DNA of 64,000 nt, taken from the NCBI GenBank assembly GCA_015956445.1, contig WIUZ02000004.1:1860001-1924000 (forward strand), read 5' to 3'. The translations under genes and the position numbers were made by a program. Below, one piece after another: positions 50,359 to 62,222 of the stretch; positions within the stretch are counted from its first letter, which is position 1, and every line of letters starts with the position of its first letter. The notes beneath the pieces are model-generated. The model was given only the letters and a program-made list of their open reading frames with translations, was not told the DNA's origin and did no database searches. This DNA comes from Thelephora terrestris (Eukaryota; Basidiomycota; Agaricomycetes; Thelephorales; Thelephoraceae).

Positions 50359-52929
50359 TCAGGAATTGGTGGAGTAATTCCCTAAAGCGGCGGTCAAATG
50401 CTGAGCCGAGAAGACCGAAGGAGGACTTACAGATGCGAGCCTGCCAGTCGCCTGAGCCAGTTGCCAAAACATTTCCAGCTGGGCTGAGATCGATTGAGAT
50501 CACTGCAAGAGAAGAACTGTCAGTATCAGCATCGGATCAACCGGCGTTAACGGACCTGAATTCTTGTGACCTTGCAACATCAATTGAACAATCGCAGTCT
50601 TTGCATCCCAGAATTGAACTCCGCGGTCTTTCGATCCGCTCACGACCCATTGACCGTCGTGCGAGACAGCGACGGACAACACGTAGTCCTGTACAACACA
50701 GTCAGTCGTATCCAGACTCGCTCTGCTCGATATGTACCTTGTGACCAGCAAAGTTCATCGTGCATGAGCTGTTACCGCCAACCTTCTTCTCCCCGTTCAT
50801 ACCGTCGCGCTTTGACGGCCCCGGAGAGCCTGATCGACCACCTGGCCCACCCGCCAACCGAGAAACGTCCCAGTACTTGAGCGTCTTATCCAAGCTGCCG
50901 CTCACCAACCCACGTGCATCAGGGGTGAATGCCACGCTGTACACGCTATCTCTGTGTCCACGCAGCCTCTCCAACAATTCACCCGTACGAGCGTCCCAGA
51001 TACGCACCACCTATTAAAAATCGTATTCGTAATACAACTAACAAGCAATCGGAAAAACGTTACGTACCGTATCAAGGCTACCAGCCGCTACCAGTCGTCC
51101 ATCAGAGCTGATGGCCACACTTGTCACCCCTGCATCAACATTGTCAGGAAGGTCGGTGATTGCGAGGGTCTTCGACGACCCGTCAGTCATATCCCAAATC
51201 CTCGTCGTGCGATCTCCAGACCCGGAAACGATCAACCTCCCGTCCGTCGAGAACGCGAGCGAGTAGATCTCCTGGGTGTGGCCCTGGAACGTGTTGCGGA
51301 TCCGTTTCTTGGCAATGTCCCAAATCTGTAATGTCAAGAAGCCGTACTATGTTGAGCGTTTCGATTCGGGGGTAATGACGGTGGTGATGATGGCAGAGGG
51401 TGCAAATTATCGAACGTACTCGTATAGTCTTATCCTCGGCCCCAGTCGCGAGAAGCTTGCCGTCTGGGCTAAAGCATACGCTCCGAATGTACAGATCATT
51501 CGTGCTGTCCGCAGTTTCATCAACCAGGACGCTGGACAACAATAAAAATCAGCATCAGGACTCCCATCCGCTAGGGATGTGCTGAGGAAACCGAACCATG
51601 TTTTGGCGCCAGTCTTCGTATCATAGATCTGGGCCGTCTGATTGCAGCCCGTGGCCAGATACTTGCCATCTGCAGAAAACCTAACACAACAAACGACGCT
51701 AGACACAGAAAAAGGGAGGTCAGCTCGGCGATTCCTCTTATAGTGGTGACCGAAGGTGGCGATGACTCTACCTACCTTTCGTGGGCTAGGGTGTGAACCA
51801 GGCTGACGTCTAGCACTCGCTTCGTTTTGGGATTGAAGGCGGCAAACCAATCGCTACCCTCCTTTTTCAGATCGGGAGCCAACGTGGAGGGGTCGATTTC
51901 GTCAAGAAAGAGTGTGGGTATGCTTCCATTGGGCGCAGCTACAAGAATACAACCGAATCAGTAATCGAGAACGTGGTTTGTTCTAGACGCAGGGTGATAT
52001 TCAACTGGTGATCAACGCGTTCGACGAACCCGGTCCGGACGGCGGGTTGGGAAGATCCGAAGCACTTGTGGGGCCGTGCCCGGGAGGCGTGAAAGGTGGC
52101 AAGCCTTGAGCGGGCCCGGGTGCCAATTTGCTCGATCCAGGTTGAGGGTGAGAAAGATTTGGAGAGAAATGATCTATAGGCGAGGTAAATCCAAACGAAC
52201 ACACGAACGTTATGGGGTAAGAGGTGTACCGGGTCTCTCTTTCAGTCTCTCTGTTTTAATGCGCTTTGCTTCCCTCTGATCTCGTTCTCTGTCTCTGTCT
52301 CTTTCAGACCTCTCGCGTTCCGCGCGCTCTCTATCTCTGTCCCTATCGCGGTCACGGTCACGATCACGATCTGAGACTTCCCTACCGCGGCTGTAATAGT
52401 TATCAGGGTAGCTGGCAGGGGGAGGGGGGCCGGCGGAAGGAGGTGGCTGAGGCTGTTGTTGTTGGGTCTGCTGCTGCTGCCGGGCGTTGGTCAACTCAGA
52501 CCGGAGCGAACGGATTTCTTCTTCATACTGCTGACGAATCTCGCGATGTTGATTCTCGAGTTGATAGAGCGCTTGACGGACTATATTCAGTTCGTTGACT
52601 TGCGCGGCCACTGTCGGGAGACATGTTAAGACACCGTTCTTGTTTCAGAACAGGTGAAGGACTCACGACCAGCGTCGGCCTCATCCTTCGCACTTCGGAG
52701 GATAGAGGTGTCCTGTAGAATGGCATCGAATTCCTGGCGGATTACATCGAAAGAATCGTTGAGACGTCCGTGGCTGCCCGAGAGGCCCACGGCAGACTGT
52801 TGGGCAGGCTGATTTGGGGCAACCTGGAGTTGCAGCTGTTTGTGCTAATAAAAGCAGATAGCGAGATATTAGCTGAGGGGCTTTTGAGGCGTGAAAAAGT
52901 AAAATAAGCACATTATAGATGCTAGTCAT
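50359..52929 (-). CDS. TUP1: Transcriptional corepressor TUP1 (Tup1/Groucho-type WD40)
   Basis: General corepressor that works with Ssn6/Cyc8. Exon 1 is 18 nt (52929-52912, MTSIYN), then exon 2 from 52845 ([12 protein letters not shown]). The N-terminal tetramerisation helix reads [20 protein letters not shown] and [21 protein letters not shown] Gln/Pro tract and an Arg-Asp/Glu repeat (52281-52380) follow. Seven WD40 blades fill the C-terminus: [116 protein letters not shown], and a last blade ending [16 protein letters not shown]. Around ten exons. Converges on BUD13 with 194 bp between stops. Confidence 0.94.
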
Positions 52930-53107
52930 GTAACCTTGCGAAGAACAAGAGGAGGGATGGGAGTGGCAGCCGAAGCGAAGGCAAAGGAAACAGAGCGAAG
53001 AGGCGACAGACGCAACCACCGTCAGGCCCACACTGGCGCCGAACTACCGGATCCATTCAGCGGAGTCTGGATCTGGAATCTCGTTCATTTTCTCACGATC
53101 GTTCATC

Positions 53108-54167
53108 CTATCGACGTCGACTAGTAGCAAACTCTATTCTACTCCGCTTCTCCCTTTGACCACTGCCGCTCGTCTGCTGCTCATATCGAATCTTTTGCGC
53201 CTCAGCTACGAATTCTGTTAGGAAACGTGTTTGATCCGACCCTATGATCTTACCTATCTTGTCCGCAAACCACTCCTCATGCATGTCAGTTGGATCCCAA
53301 ACATCACGTGGAAAGTTCGTGGCCTTCTCATCCACATCGACAAATTCGACTAGTTTCGCATACAAGTGCGGGTTCCTAAAGGACCGATTCATCATCAACG
53401 AATCGTTGAAATGCTTCGGAGCATTGGGGTCGTTCTTGAGAGTATGGAAATGCATAAGCTTTGCCTGCGAAGACAAAGTGAATTAAGCAACTGATTCCTC
53501 CGCGTCATGTGTGCGACGATCGCCTACCTCCACTCCCGGATCACACGGGTTCTGTGACGCCGGGGGAATTCCCCAATCGTCCACGCCAGGGATTGGTGGC
53601 GGACAGAGTAGACTGCGGATACTCTCAGTCCCTCCCGATCCATCGCCACCGGCGACTTCCTCATCCAGTTCCACACGTGCAGAGAACATCGTCCCGTCAT
53701 CCGACGCAGACATTTGCTTCGCGTCGCCCAAATCCATCTCTCGTCCGTTGTTGTTACCCTGATGTGTCCTCAAGCTCGTCCGCGATGGGACGTGGGTCGG
53801 TCTTCGGATAATTATAGATGGTGAAGACGATGATCCTGCGGGAACCGGGCCGGCTTGCGTCAGTGTCAGAAAATAGGGACTTGGTTTATCCGTGCAAGGC
53901 AAACGTACCGTCTGAACGACCGCCCACATCGATAGCGTCTGAATTGGAATCCTCATCCTAGCCAAAACAGAGGAGCCAAGCGAGAAGAGGGAAATTGGGA
54001 ACTGCAGTCAAACGTAAAGACTCTCACATGCCGCCGCTTTCCCCGTCTTTTCGGTGGTGATTTTGAGTGGCGCTCAGTATCGCTGTGAGATTCACCGTCG
54101 TACGCGACCAGCCCTCCATGGAGCATTAGAATAATAACTGCCACGACAAAATTCACTCACCGCGCAT
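53108..54167 (-). CDS. SAP30BP/HCNGP-like protein
   Basis: Member of the HCNGP family, in animals a SAP30-binding and splicing-associated protein. It starts at 54167 ([19 protein letters not shown], the N-terminal GLVAY being typical). Then a basic patch ([11 protein letters not shown]), an acidic/Ser segment, [17 protein letters not shown], and the signature C-terminal block [20 protein letters not shown] and [10 protein letters not shown]. The end is basic ([13 protein letters not shown]). About five exons; the first coding exon is only 7 nt. Divergent from GPI8 over 69 bp. Confidence 0.85.
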
Positions 54168-54236
54168 GATGTGGAGAGGAGCCAAGTCCGAATTTGGAGT
54201 GGAACATCGGAAGCTCAGCTAGTGACCTCATCATCA
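54168..54236. promoter_or_regulatory. 69-bp divergent promoter (HCNGP-like/GPI8)
   Basis: The two start codons (54167 minus and 54237 plus) are 69 bp apart, so 5' UTRs and promoters must overlap or be very short. No TATA box seen. Confidence 0.5.
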
Positions 54237-55757
54237 ATGTCCGCCCGCTGGGGGTGGCAAGTATCCACCCTTGTTCTCTTCGTCTCACTATGGTTACTAC
54301 AAGCGTTGGCCAACGGACAAACCCACCACGAGCAAGCCCGTGATTTCTTCAATAAACAAGGCAATGGCAATCATACCAACAACTGGGCAGTCCTCGTCTG
54401 TGCTTCAAGGTACTGGTTCAACTATCGTGTACGTCCTCGCCTACGCGTATCACCACCTGGACACTAAAAAAATGAACCTATGCTTGTAGCATATGGCTAA
54501 TGCTCTCGGAATGTAAGCCACATAAACAAGACTCTCCGACAGCACTCGCTAAACTAGCTCACAGGTACCGCACAGTAAAACGACTCGGCATTCCAGATTC
54601 CAACATAATCCTCATGCTCGCGGACGATGCAGCCTGCAACAACCGCAATAAGTTTCCTGGAAACGTATACGCCAACCCTGGCCAAGGCCTCGATCTCTAC
54701 GGGGATAACATCGAAGTCGACTACCGTGGTTACGAAGTTACCGTGGAGAACTTTATCCGTCTCCTCACAGGTATGTATATATCCCGTGCCAGATCCCTCA
54801 CCTTGACTCTCGGTGTGGGATGTAGGTCGGGTTGACCCATCGGTACCTCGGACGAAACGGCTCTTGACCGATGATCGGTCTAACATCTTCGTTTACATGA
54901 CGGGGCACGGGGGTAATGAGTTCCTCAAGTTTCAAGATAACGAAGAGATCAGTGCATTCGATATTGCCGACGCTTTCGAGCAAATGTGGCAGAAGAAAAG
55001 GTCCGGTTCTCTCTTCGTTCCCTCATGCAATTAACAACTCATCTTCTCTTTCTTAGGTACAACGAAATATTCTTCATGATAGACACCTGTCAAGCTACCA
55101 CAATGTACTCAAAATTCTACTCCCCGAACATCTTGGCGACCGGGTCATCACAACTTGGCGAAAACTCGTATTCGGTGTGTAACGTTCCGATTTTCGTTCA
55201 AACCGGACCTAACCCCTGCAATGCCAGTACGAAAACGACAGAGACCTCGGGATTTCCGTAATAGACACGTATACCCACTACGTGCTCGAATACCTGGAAC
55301 AAATCAATAAGACCAGTCAATTAACTATGCAAGACCTCGTGAGTCTTGAACGAACTTCTCCTTTTCTTTCTGCGATTCGCACCAACTCTTTTGATAGTTC
55401 GATATTCACGATCCAGGGAAGATGAGATCAACGCCTGGCGTCCGCTCCAATCTGTTCTCTCGTCCACTCAACAAGGCGCTACTCACCGACTTCTTTGGCG
55501 GGGTGTCGCAAGCGGAGGTCATGGCGGAGGAAGACATAAAGTCTCATGTAATGTCTAGCATAGCAGAGAAGGTGCCACGCCCCGGCGCTGGCGAAAAGAA
55601 GACCAAGGCCTTGACACCTTCTGCGGTGAAGATGGTCGCCCTTCAGGAGCCTTTGTCTAAGGGTGACGGAATCCCAAGTGCTACGGCTCGTGCGTGGACA
55701 GGTGCTGGTCTGGTTGGACTGTTGGTCGCGTGGGTTACTATCAGCGCGACTCGGTAG
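54237..55757 (+). CDS. GPI8: GPI transamidase catalytic subunit GPI8/PIG-K (394 aa)
   Basis: Caspase-like cysteine protease that cleaves the C-terminal signal of proteins and attaches GPI in the ER. Exons: 54237-54428, 54490-54512 (23 nt), 54565-54770, 54826-55000, 55057-55174, 55228-55338 and 55398-55757. Signal peptide around [17 protein letters not shown], then [38 protein letters not shown]. Catalytic His in [15 protein letters not shown] (about 54897-54920) and Cys in [13 protein letters not shown] (about 55075-55105). C-terminal membrane span [17 protein letters not shown] used the second in-frame ATG because it begins right before the signal peptide. Confidence 0.95.
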
Positions 55758-56434
55758 CCCTCAACGCATCTTCGTCCCTATCTCGATAGACCGCTCACAC
55801 TCTGAGTCCTTGCGTCCCCCGGAGACCACGCATCGCATTCCACTCGCCCCGCGCAACACCCCCAAAACGTTGTATACCGTGTAGAATACATCGTACTTAG
55901 CCTTGGTTTTCGATGAGGAGCACGGGAGATTGATACAAGCGATTATCTCAAAGCAACGAGGCTCCAATGAGGGGACATTGCAGCCCATACAGATGAGAAA
56001 AAGATGAGGGCGTCTTACAGCAACAGTAACGTATCTAATTGATACATGATACACCACTATGCATGCATGTACAGCGCAAAGAATCCATCCAGAACACAAG
56101 AATTCTCATGCAAAGCGGTAACATCTATGATTGCGATGAGACGACGAACGAATGGGCTGATTGCACACCGCGTTCAATACAGTTAGACCGCAATCGCTGT
56201 GCTTTGGAGGGAAGTGGGGCGGGCGCGTTTACAGTTCGAAATCCACCGAGAAATACGCCCAGCACCACCTCGTTACTCGAACACTAAACTCATTCAAGAC
56301 ACGGCCGAGAGGGGTATAAAGGTTGGATTGGATCCGTCAAAAGGTCCAGATGTGTGCGAGATATACATGAGGGTCATCTCCTCCATCCTCCTCTTCGGGG
56401 TCCTGTAAAGCGACCCACGAGGTCACATCGAGTT
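55758..56434. other. Convergent intergenic region
   Basis: 677 bp between the GPI8 stop and the F-box gene stop; short frames only, nothing supported. Confidence 0.55.
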
Positions 56435-58012
56435 TCACTTCCAAAGAGGATAGGCTGCTGTAACACTCACATGGGGAAATACGATACTGTCGTGGCCACT
56501 CTGCGGACTATACCAAACATTCCATGGTATTCCAACCCTCACCTCAGAGGGTAAAAAGTACCTGACCCCGCCAAGCTCCTCATTGACTTGTTCGCTGAGG
56601 TATTTCGCACGCCCCCGCATGCTGAAATCATACACCCCCAAATTTAGGGTATCCGGGTTGGACATTGCGGAAAAAAAACGGCACCCAGACACCCAGGCTC
56701 CGTGAATACCCATGCCGTTCATGTCAAATTGCCCGCTGGAAAGTATGGCCGCATGACCTTTCCATTCATCCCATGCAATATCCGAACCTTCGCGGTTCTC
56801 AAGGAGTCCCAGCAACGCTCTCACTGGGAGAGCGATGTAATACCAGGTGGATCGTGAATCCAATACAATGACGCGCTGGGTGGGATCTTGATGAAAGGGC
56901 GCCAAGGACTCTGCTGGGGATGGCTCGTGCACACCCCGTTCCAGCAGAAGATATAGCAGTCCGGAGTTGATCAAGCAAGGGGAAAGGTGGAAAAATGTTT
57001 GCATAGGTACCCCTCCCATATCTTTCCCTGTGTCCATCACCTCAAGAGATGATGGCGCATGGTTCGTCGAATTGATGCTGGCCAGTAGCCGATAATCATC
57101 GATGAATTCCATATCGTTATAACGCTCCCCATTGAGCTCCTAGGTGAATGCTTGAGCGTCACTTGTCGAACCGTGAGAGGGACTAACGTACAAACAGGAC
57201 TTGTGCACTTTTCCAGTCCAAAACAACCAAATACCGTCCGAGTTGCAGACTCGCAAGTATGGCAAGCCTGGAGCTCGTTATTGAGACAGAAAAGGAGTCA
57301 GCCACCATTGCAGTTTGCTTATGCGAGTAGTGGATTATTGGGCACTGCGCGGCGGGGTGATGTTCACCATCTGATAAGGTATTTAGGTGGATTGCAATCC
57401 GCATGTTGCTGTCACATCGAAATGAGGTTGCGATGAGATCCCAACAGTCAATTTACGTACGCCGTCTGCAGTTCAACAAAGGTGATCACATTGGCACCGG
57501 GGTAAAAGCCGTAACCAACTGGATCAGCGACCGGAAGCGGGATCGCCCACTCCTTGTGCAGTATTCCTCGTGAGGCAGATCCCAGAGTGAACAGCCGAAC
57601 CGGGTCCTTTATGATCGCACATACGCCACCTGCTATCTTCATATTGTTTGCGCGGAGATCCTCCACTTCCAAGTTGTTCACCGCCCTCACTTCGGCCGGG
57701 CTCAACGAATCCAGACTTGAGCGATACCGAAGAAGGGCTTCTTGGCTATCGGCGAGACTGATTCCCGCTTCCGCGTTATGTTCCAATCCGGCAGTGAATA
57801 GGTCTATCTTGTGTTGGATCAAAGGGGATGCGAGGATGTCACGGAAGATGCGGTTGACCTACAGATGTCACCCACACCGTTCAGTTGATCTATCCACACC
57901 TTCAAAAAAACCGAAACCTTACCTGCTTGAGTTTCAAGATGTCCGGGACAGGTGCGAATACGAATATCTCCAGCAAAAGTTCTGGAGGAAGGCGTCGAGT
58001 GATATCGGTCAT
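56435..58012 (-). CDS. F-box domain protein, agaricomycete type
   Basis: Probable SCF substrate adaptor. Start chosen at 58012 (MTDITRRLPPELLLEIFVFA), which places the F-box at the N-terminus as usual; the frame is open upstream. The intron after DILKLKQ is followed by VNRIFRDILASPLIQHKIDL, completing the F-box and the typical next helix. Later exons (57110-57820, 56435-57112) lack a recognised ligand domain: MKIAGGVCAIIKDPVRLFTL, SITSSRLAILASLQLGRYLV, ending SVTAAYPLWK. This C-terminal region is common among expanded agaricomycete F-box proteins; the target is unknown. Confidence 0.8.
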
Positions 58013-59047
58013 CACGGAGTTGATGAGAACTCTGATACCAAGGTATCCTAGAATCAGACCGGTATAACACAGCGAACGAGTGGAGTGTCTCGTGGTAGTG
58101 CGGAAATGGATGACGGAGGGTGGTACAGATCTGTGATCGAGAGTTGATGAGTAGTACCCTCCGCTCTCGCGAGCTCGTAGCACCACGAGTTCCGTCCGAT
58201 TCCAACGTCTGTCCTGATAGAGTCTATTCTCCTCGGAATTCCTGCACAATCGCTGCCCCTCCCCCCGGCCCTGCAGCCAATCGTGTATAGGGTTATTCAC
58301 TCTCATTTTCCGGATGGCGCTCCTGGTTATCGCGCACTTCGACGCGGCGTCGTTATATGGTTACTCCTGGGGCCTGATTTTTTGCGGATCCTGAGGGACT
58401 TGTTTTGCACGGCAGTAATCTGACCACCACAGCTGGTCTCATTCGGTTCCCCGCGAGCCCGTACGAGAATTCCAGAGATAAGGGTTCTCCCGGAAGACTG
58501 ACCGAAGAACGCAGCGGCAAACGGTACAGTCTGTGAATGTTATGCACTCGACGTGGGTGGAACTATGTGAAGGCGAGGTAGACGAAGCACGAAGCACATC
58601 AGAAGCTGCTCGCGGTGGCCGTTCACATCCAGTGAGGATAACTAGATGACCTGACCTCAAACCTCAAGGCCTCATCCCTCTGGGTTTCTAGTAAAGCGTT
58701 GGGGGCAGCGGTCAGTTTCGACACTCGCAGTGGGACGTCGGATACCTTACTACCCACAGCACAAGCGGGCGTCGATATGGGGGAAGATGTAGAGATTCTA
58801 GATCAGTTAGAAATAACGAACACAGCTGTCTGTGCGTAATTGACGGATACGAGTTGGCTCACGTGGAAGGGACGGTGTAAAATTCTGTAACATCTGCCGC
58901 CAGAAGGGGCCTTTCGAGCTTCATGACGATGATTAGATTGAGGGCCTGTCCCAGTGGTTTGAAAAGTTCTGAGGAAAAAAGTTACTAAAACCTATCGACG
59001 CAGACACCCAGGCCATTTGAGTCCCGCATTGGAAAGAACCTCATAAG
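58013..59047. other. Intergenic, no protein gene seen
   Basis: About 1 kb between the F-box gene and U6; short frames without motifs. No B-box-like sequence was found downstream of U6 within this stretch by eye. Confidence 0.5.
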
Positions 59048-59052
59048 AAAAA
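59048..59052 (-). terminator. T5 terminator of U6
   Basis: TTTTT on the minus strand (aaaaa on plus) directly after GCTCC; earlier T runs in the gene have only four T. Confidence 0.6.
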
Positions 59053-59119
59053 GGAGCATAAATATTGAGACCCGAAGGTCTTCCACTCTGGAAAAGCGTG
59101 TCATCCTTGTGCAGGGGCC

Positions 59120-59150
<31 letters not shown>

Positions 59151-59173
59151 TCGTATGTCACTCCGAAGAGGAC
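59053..59173 (-). ncRNA. U6: U6 spliceosomal snRNA
   Basis: On the minus strand the 5' end GTCCTCTTCGGAGTGAC can fold as the capping stem-loop with a UUCG loop. Then AAATTGGAACGATACAGAGA holds the ACAGAGA box, and TTAGCATGGCCCCTGCACAA with GGATGACACGC holds the AGC triad and the internal stem-loop. The core agrees with U6 of other eukaryotes. The end is taken just before the T5 run (59048-59052), the likely RNA polymerase III terminator, giving about 121 nt, longer than usual. The tail carries two more potential hairpins (TTCCA/TGGAA and AGACC-TTCG-GGTCT). No intron in the core. Confidence 0.93.
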
Positions 59174-59875
59174 ATCCTTAGACTACCAACGAATAGGGTC
59201 ACCATCCAAGAAACGATTTGTGTCTGGACGGCGGGTTTGATCGGGATCGTTTTATTCCGACACCCCCGTTGACATCCAACCGAGGGCAACCAATTCCGTC
59301 CCCCAGTCGGCTGTAACTGCGCAGCCTCGCGAAGCTCGGGCCCTTGCCTCCACGCCCTTGATCCGACATGCTCAGAAGCGACAAAGAACTGGCCGGGACC
59401 CGCCCCCTCGAATCCATGGTAAGAGATCTATGAGCTCCTGGCTCCACAGGGCTTGACTACCGTGACACAAACCGGCGACCTGCGAGCGTCCTCTGTCATC
59501 TCATGTTCACCAGACGAGCGGGAAACAATGGTTCCCCACTCCTTTTTTAACATTGTGTCCTGAATTAGGAACAAGCGCTACTATTTCCGTACGCTGATCG
59601 TAAGGCACGGCTCGTTGGTCAATACGATCAACGGCTTCACCAAGGAACGACTCCATTGTCCGCCTGGTCCCCAAGATTGTTATAAGCCCCGGTCGAGCAT
59701 GTCCCTTGCTTCTCAGCTCTCCTTCTTCTCCCTCTTCTCCTTCCACCTTATTTTTCTTTTCCTTCTTCCTTTTCCAATCGACATCCGTTGAGCCAGGAGC
59801 TCCCTCGTTCTCTTCACTCACTCGACCCGGACAATCCTTGAAGGAGTTCTTTTACCGCCAAAAAAAACCTGATTC
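59174..59875. other. Intergenic, no gene seen
   Basis: 700 bp upstream of both U6 (minus) and the Ser-rich secreted protein (plus). The part after 59690 is CT-rich and probably is the leader of the latter. No TATA box at the usual distance from U6 was obvious. Confidence 0.45.
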
Positions 59876-60744
59876 ATGATCATGTCTTTCAAGTCTTTGT
59901 TTATTTTCGCTCTCGTGGCGTCTCTCGGACGAGTTATCGCCGCCCCCGTGGCGAGCAACGATCTGGGAGCAAGAGAGCCCTGTACCGGTGCGTCTGTGAA
60001 CCGCCTCGACATAAAAACACATCATCTGACATGGAAATTTTAGGGATTTGGTGCGCCAGTTTTATCCTCAGCAACGGACACTCCGATCTTTCTCGCAGGC
60101 TCGCCAGTTTCGATAGCAACAGCGTCACCCTCTCGAGCAGCAGCCTCCCAACGGAACCCACTCCCGTCAGTCCTTACAACACTCCGGCCGACCCGTCATC
60201 CACTTTGTCCTCCGTTGACCCGTCCTCCACCTTGTCCTCCGTTGACCCGTCCTCCACCGTGTCCTCCGTTGGCCCGTCTTCTACTCCGTCTGTCGATCCT
60301 TCTTCGCTTCCGTCTCTTAGCCCATCTTCTGTCGACCCCCTTATCCTTCCCTCTTCCACGCCCTCCGTCAACCCATCCTCTTCGACCCCTCCAGTTGCGG
60401 ATGGCGGTGCGGTCACAATCACCGTCACCTCTACCGTTGTCCTAACCGTCCTTCCGAACCCCACTCAATCTCCCGCTCCCCCTAACAGCGTGAACTCTTC
60501 TAGTCCGCCGGTTGGTTCTCCTGCTACCCTCTCCGGGGTCCTCTCCACTTCTTCGGGCTCTCTTGACCCCGCCCTGAGCCAACCTACCGGATTCTTCACT
60601 TCTTCTTCCTCGCCTGCTCCTACCCCCTCTCCGACCGTCATTCAGCTCACCAACAATATCCCCGCTAGCTCGGTCTCCTCTGATCCTGCAGATCAACCCA
60701 CCCCTACTCCCACTACCGGGATTATCTTCCTACCCCCCGCCTAG
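59876..60744 (+). CDS. Secreted Ser/Thr/Pro-rich repeat protein (270 aa)
   Basis: Exons 59876-59987 and 60044-60744. Signal peptide MIMSFKSLFIFALVASLGRV ending before APVASN. A short Cys-containing stretch (EPCTGIWCASFIL) precedes a mucin-like domain that fills the rest of the protein. Nine-residue units of the form SSTLSSVDP are repeated from about 60190 to 60300. Likely heavily O-mannosylated wall or secreted protein. No GPI-type hydrophobic end is visible. Function unknown. Confidence 0.75.
60188..60290 (+). repeat. 27-nt tandem repeats inside the Ser-rich gene
   Basis: About four near-identical units with consensus tcctccgttgacccgtcctc plus accttg; later units diverge. They encode SSVDPSSTL. 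Confidence 0.8.
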
Positions 60745-61009
60745 TACTACTAGAGCTCAAGTGGACTCTCTGCATCCTCGTCAGCAGTGCTGGTGTTGGA
60801 TGCCTAACTGACTTACACACTGCATACGTCTGGTCGCTAAAAGCGATCCGATTGCTGTATCTAGTTCAATTAGAACACATCTGTATCCTTAAAGCGCAAT
60901 TCATGACGTTCGCGACCGAATCGCGTTTATTTTAAACATAAAAAGTTCCGTATCGACTCATGGGGTCCCAACGACGCGAGCGACAGAATTAGTAACGTCC
61001 AGGGTGGGA

Positions 61010-62175
61010 TCAATGGCCTTGTTGAGCGAAGACTAGATTGATGATCGAAGCGAGCCTCACTCCAGCCATGGCAAGCAACTTCTCCACAACCCATTCCTCT
61101 GTGATCTTTCCAGCATACTCCTCAGTGTCCAACTGGAGCAACGGTCCACCGTTCTCGTTGTAGGGAGGTTCGTCAAGTTGTTTCGGCCAGACCCAGTCGC
61201 AAGTGAGCTGGTGGATCGGAGTGGCCCAATTCCACGGGCAAATGAATTCATCATCTGTTTCGTCGGGTTTCCACTGGGGTTGAAAGACGATCTGGTCGCC
61301 GCCGCCCGATGTAGAAGGATTGGCGGCAGGGCAATGGATCCACGAGTCGAATTCGTCGGCCCATGTTTGGCTGATACCTTGGACGAGAACCTTGCGAATA
61401 AGCGGGTCGTACGGGCTCCCGTGGAGGTGCTCCTCGACAGCGGGGGCGAGTGGTTTTTCCCATTGAGAGGGGGTGTTTTCAACGGCCCTCACGACTACTT
61501 GTGTGTCCCAAACTGCATGTAAGTCTGTTCCAAAGGCTCAGCGTTGCTCATATGCTCGACAAACGATAGCAGGCACTTACTAGCCTTCTTGTTTCCCCAA
61601 TGGACATGAACTTCATTTGCTCCTCGCTCCCTGCCGGCCAAGTGGAACGGTTGGTGCATATCTCCGACGAAGTGGATCAAGAACTTGAGAGCTTCGCTCG
61701 CCACAGGATCCGACGGGTCACTGCCCTGTTGGACCCACTGATAGAGCAAATCGGTGGTGTTTCGGATGGCCGCGAGGACGTTCCCGTCTTGGCGACCCTC
61801 CCATCCCTTGGCACCGGGGAAGAGACACAGTTGCGGAGGATGGTCGGCAACAGCGTTGGCATAATGCAGCGGCGCAGACCACTTCATCTTATTCCTGATC
61901 TGGTCAGCCCAGGATGCGACTGATGCGAGAGAACAAGTGTTCGCAGCATTCTGGTTGTTGAGGACTGAACAAAGAGTTGGGAGGATGTTGGGTTGCAAAT
62001 ACACCTCCGCGATGGTCGCGACGATTTGGTGTCCTGTTGGGGCGGCCAGCCCGGTCAGCGAGTGCCCGACGGACAATCACAGAGGAGATCGTGTACCTTC
62101 TTGTCCCCAAGCATGCGTGCTGGGAAGGAGAGAGAGGGCAGATAAGACGGAAGTCAGCAGCAGAGTGAACTTCAT
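61010..62175 (-). CDS. Secreted S1/P1-type nuclease (344 aa)
   Basis: Zinc-dependent single-strand nuclease/3'-nucleotidase. Exons in transcript order: 62175-62097, 62033-61581 and 61512-61010. Signal peptide MKFTLLLTSVLSALSLLPST then HA-W: the Trp after cleavage is the conserved N-terminal zinc ligand. Other ligand motifs: GHQIVATIAE, SWADQIR, PLHYAN, LIHFVGDMHQPFHL, GANEVHVHWGNKK, IWDTQVV. The C-terminal part contains NWATPIHQLTCDWVWPKQLD. Paired cysteines fit an extracellular enzyme. Confidence 0.93.
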
Positions 62176-62214
62176 CTTGGGTGCGCTGGGGAGAAACAAG
62201 CCTCTTCGCCCACC

Positions 62215-62222
62215 CTTATATA
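62215..62222 (-). promoter_or_regulatory. TATA box of the S1/P1 nuclease gene
   Basis: TATATAAG on the minus strand, 40-47 bp upstream of the ATG at 62175, which implies a very short leader. Confidence 0.5.
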
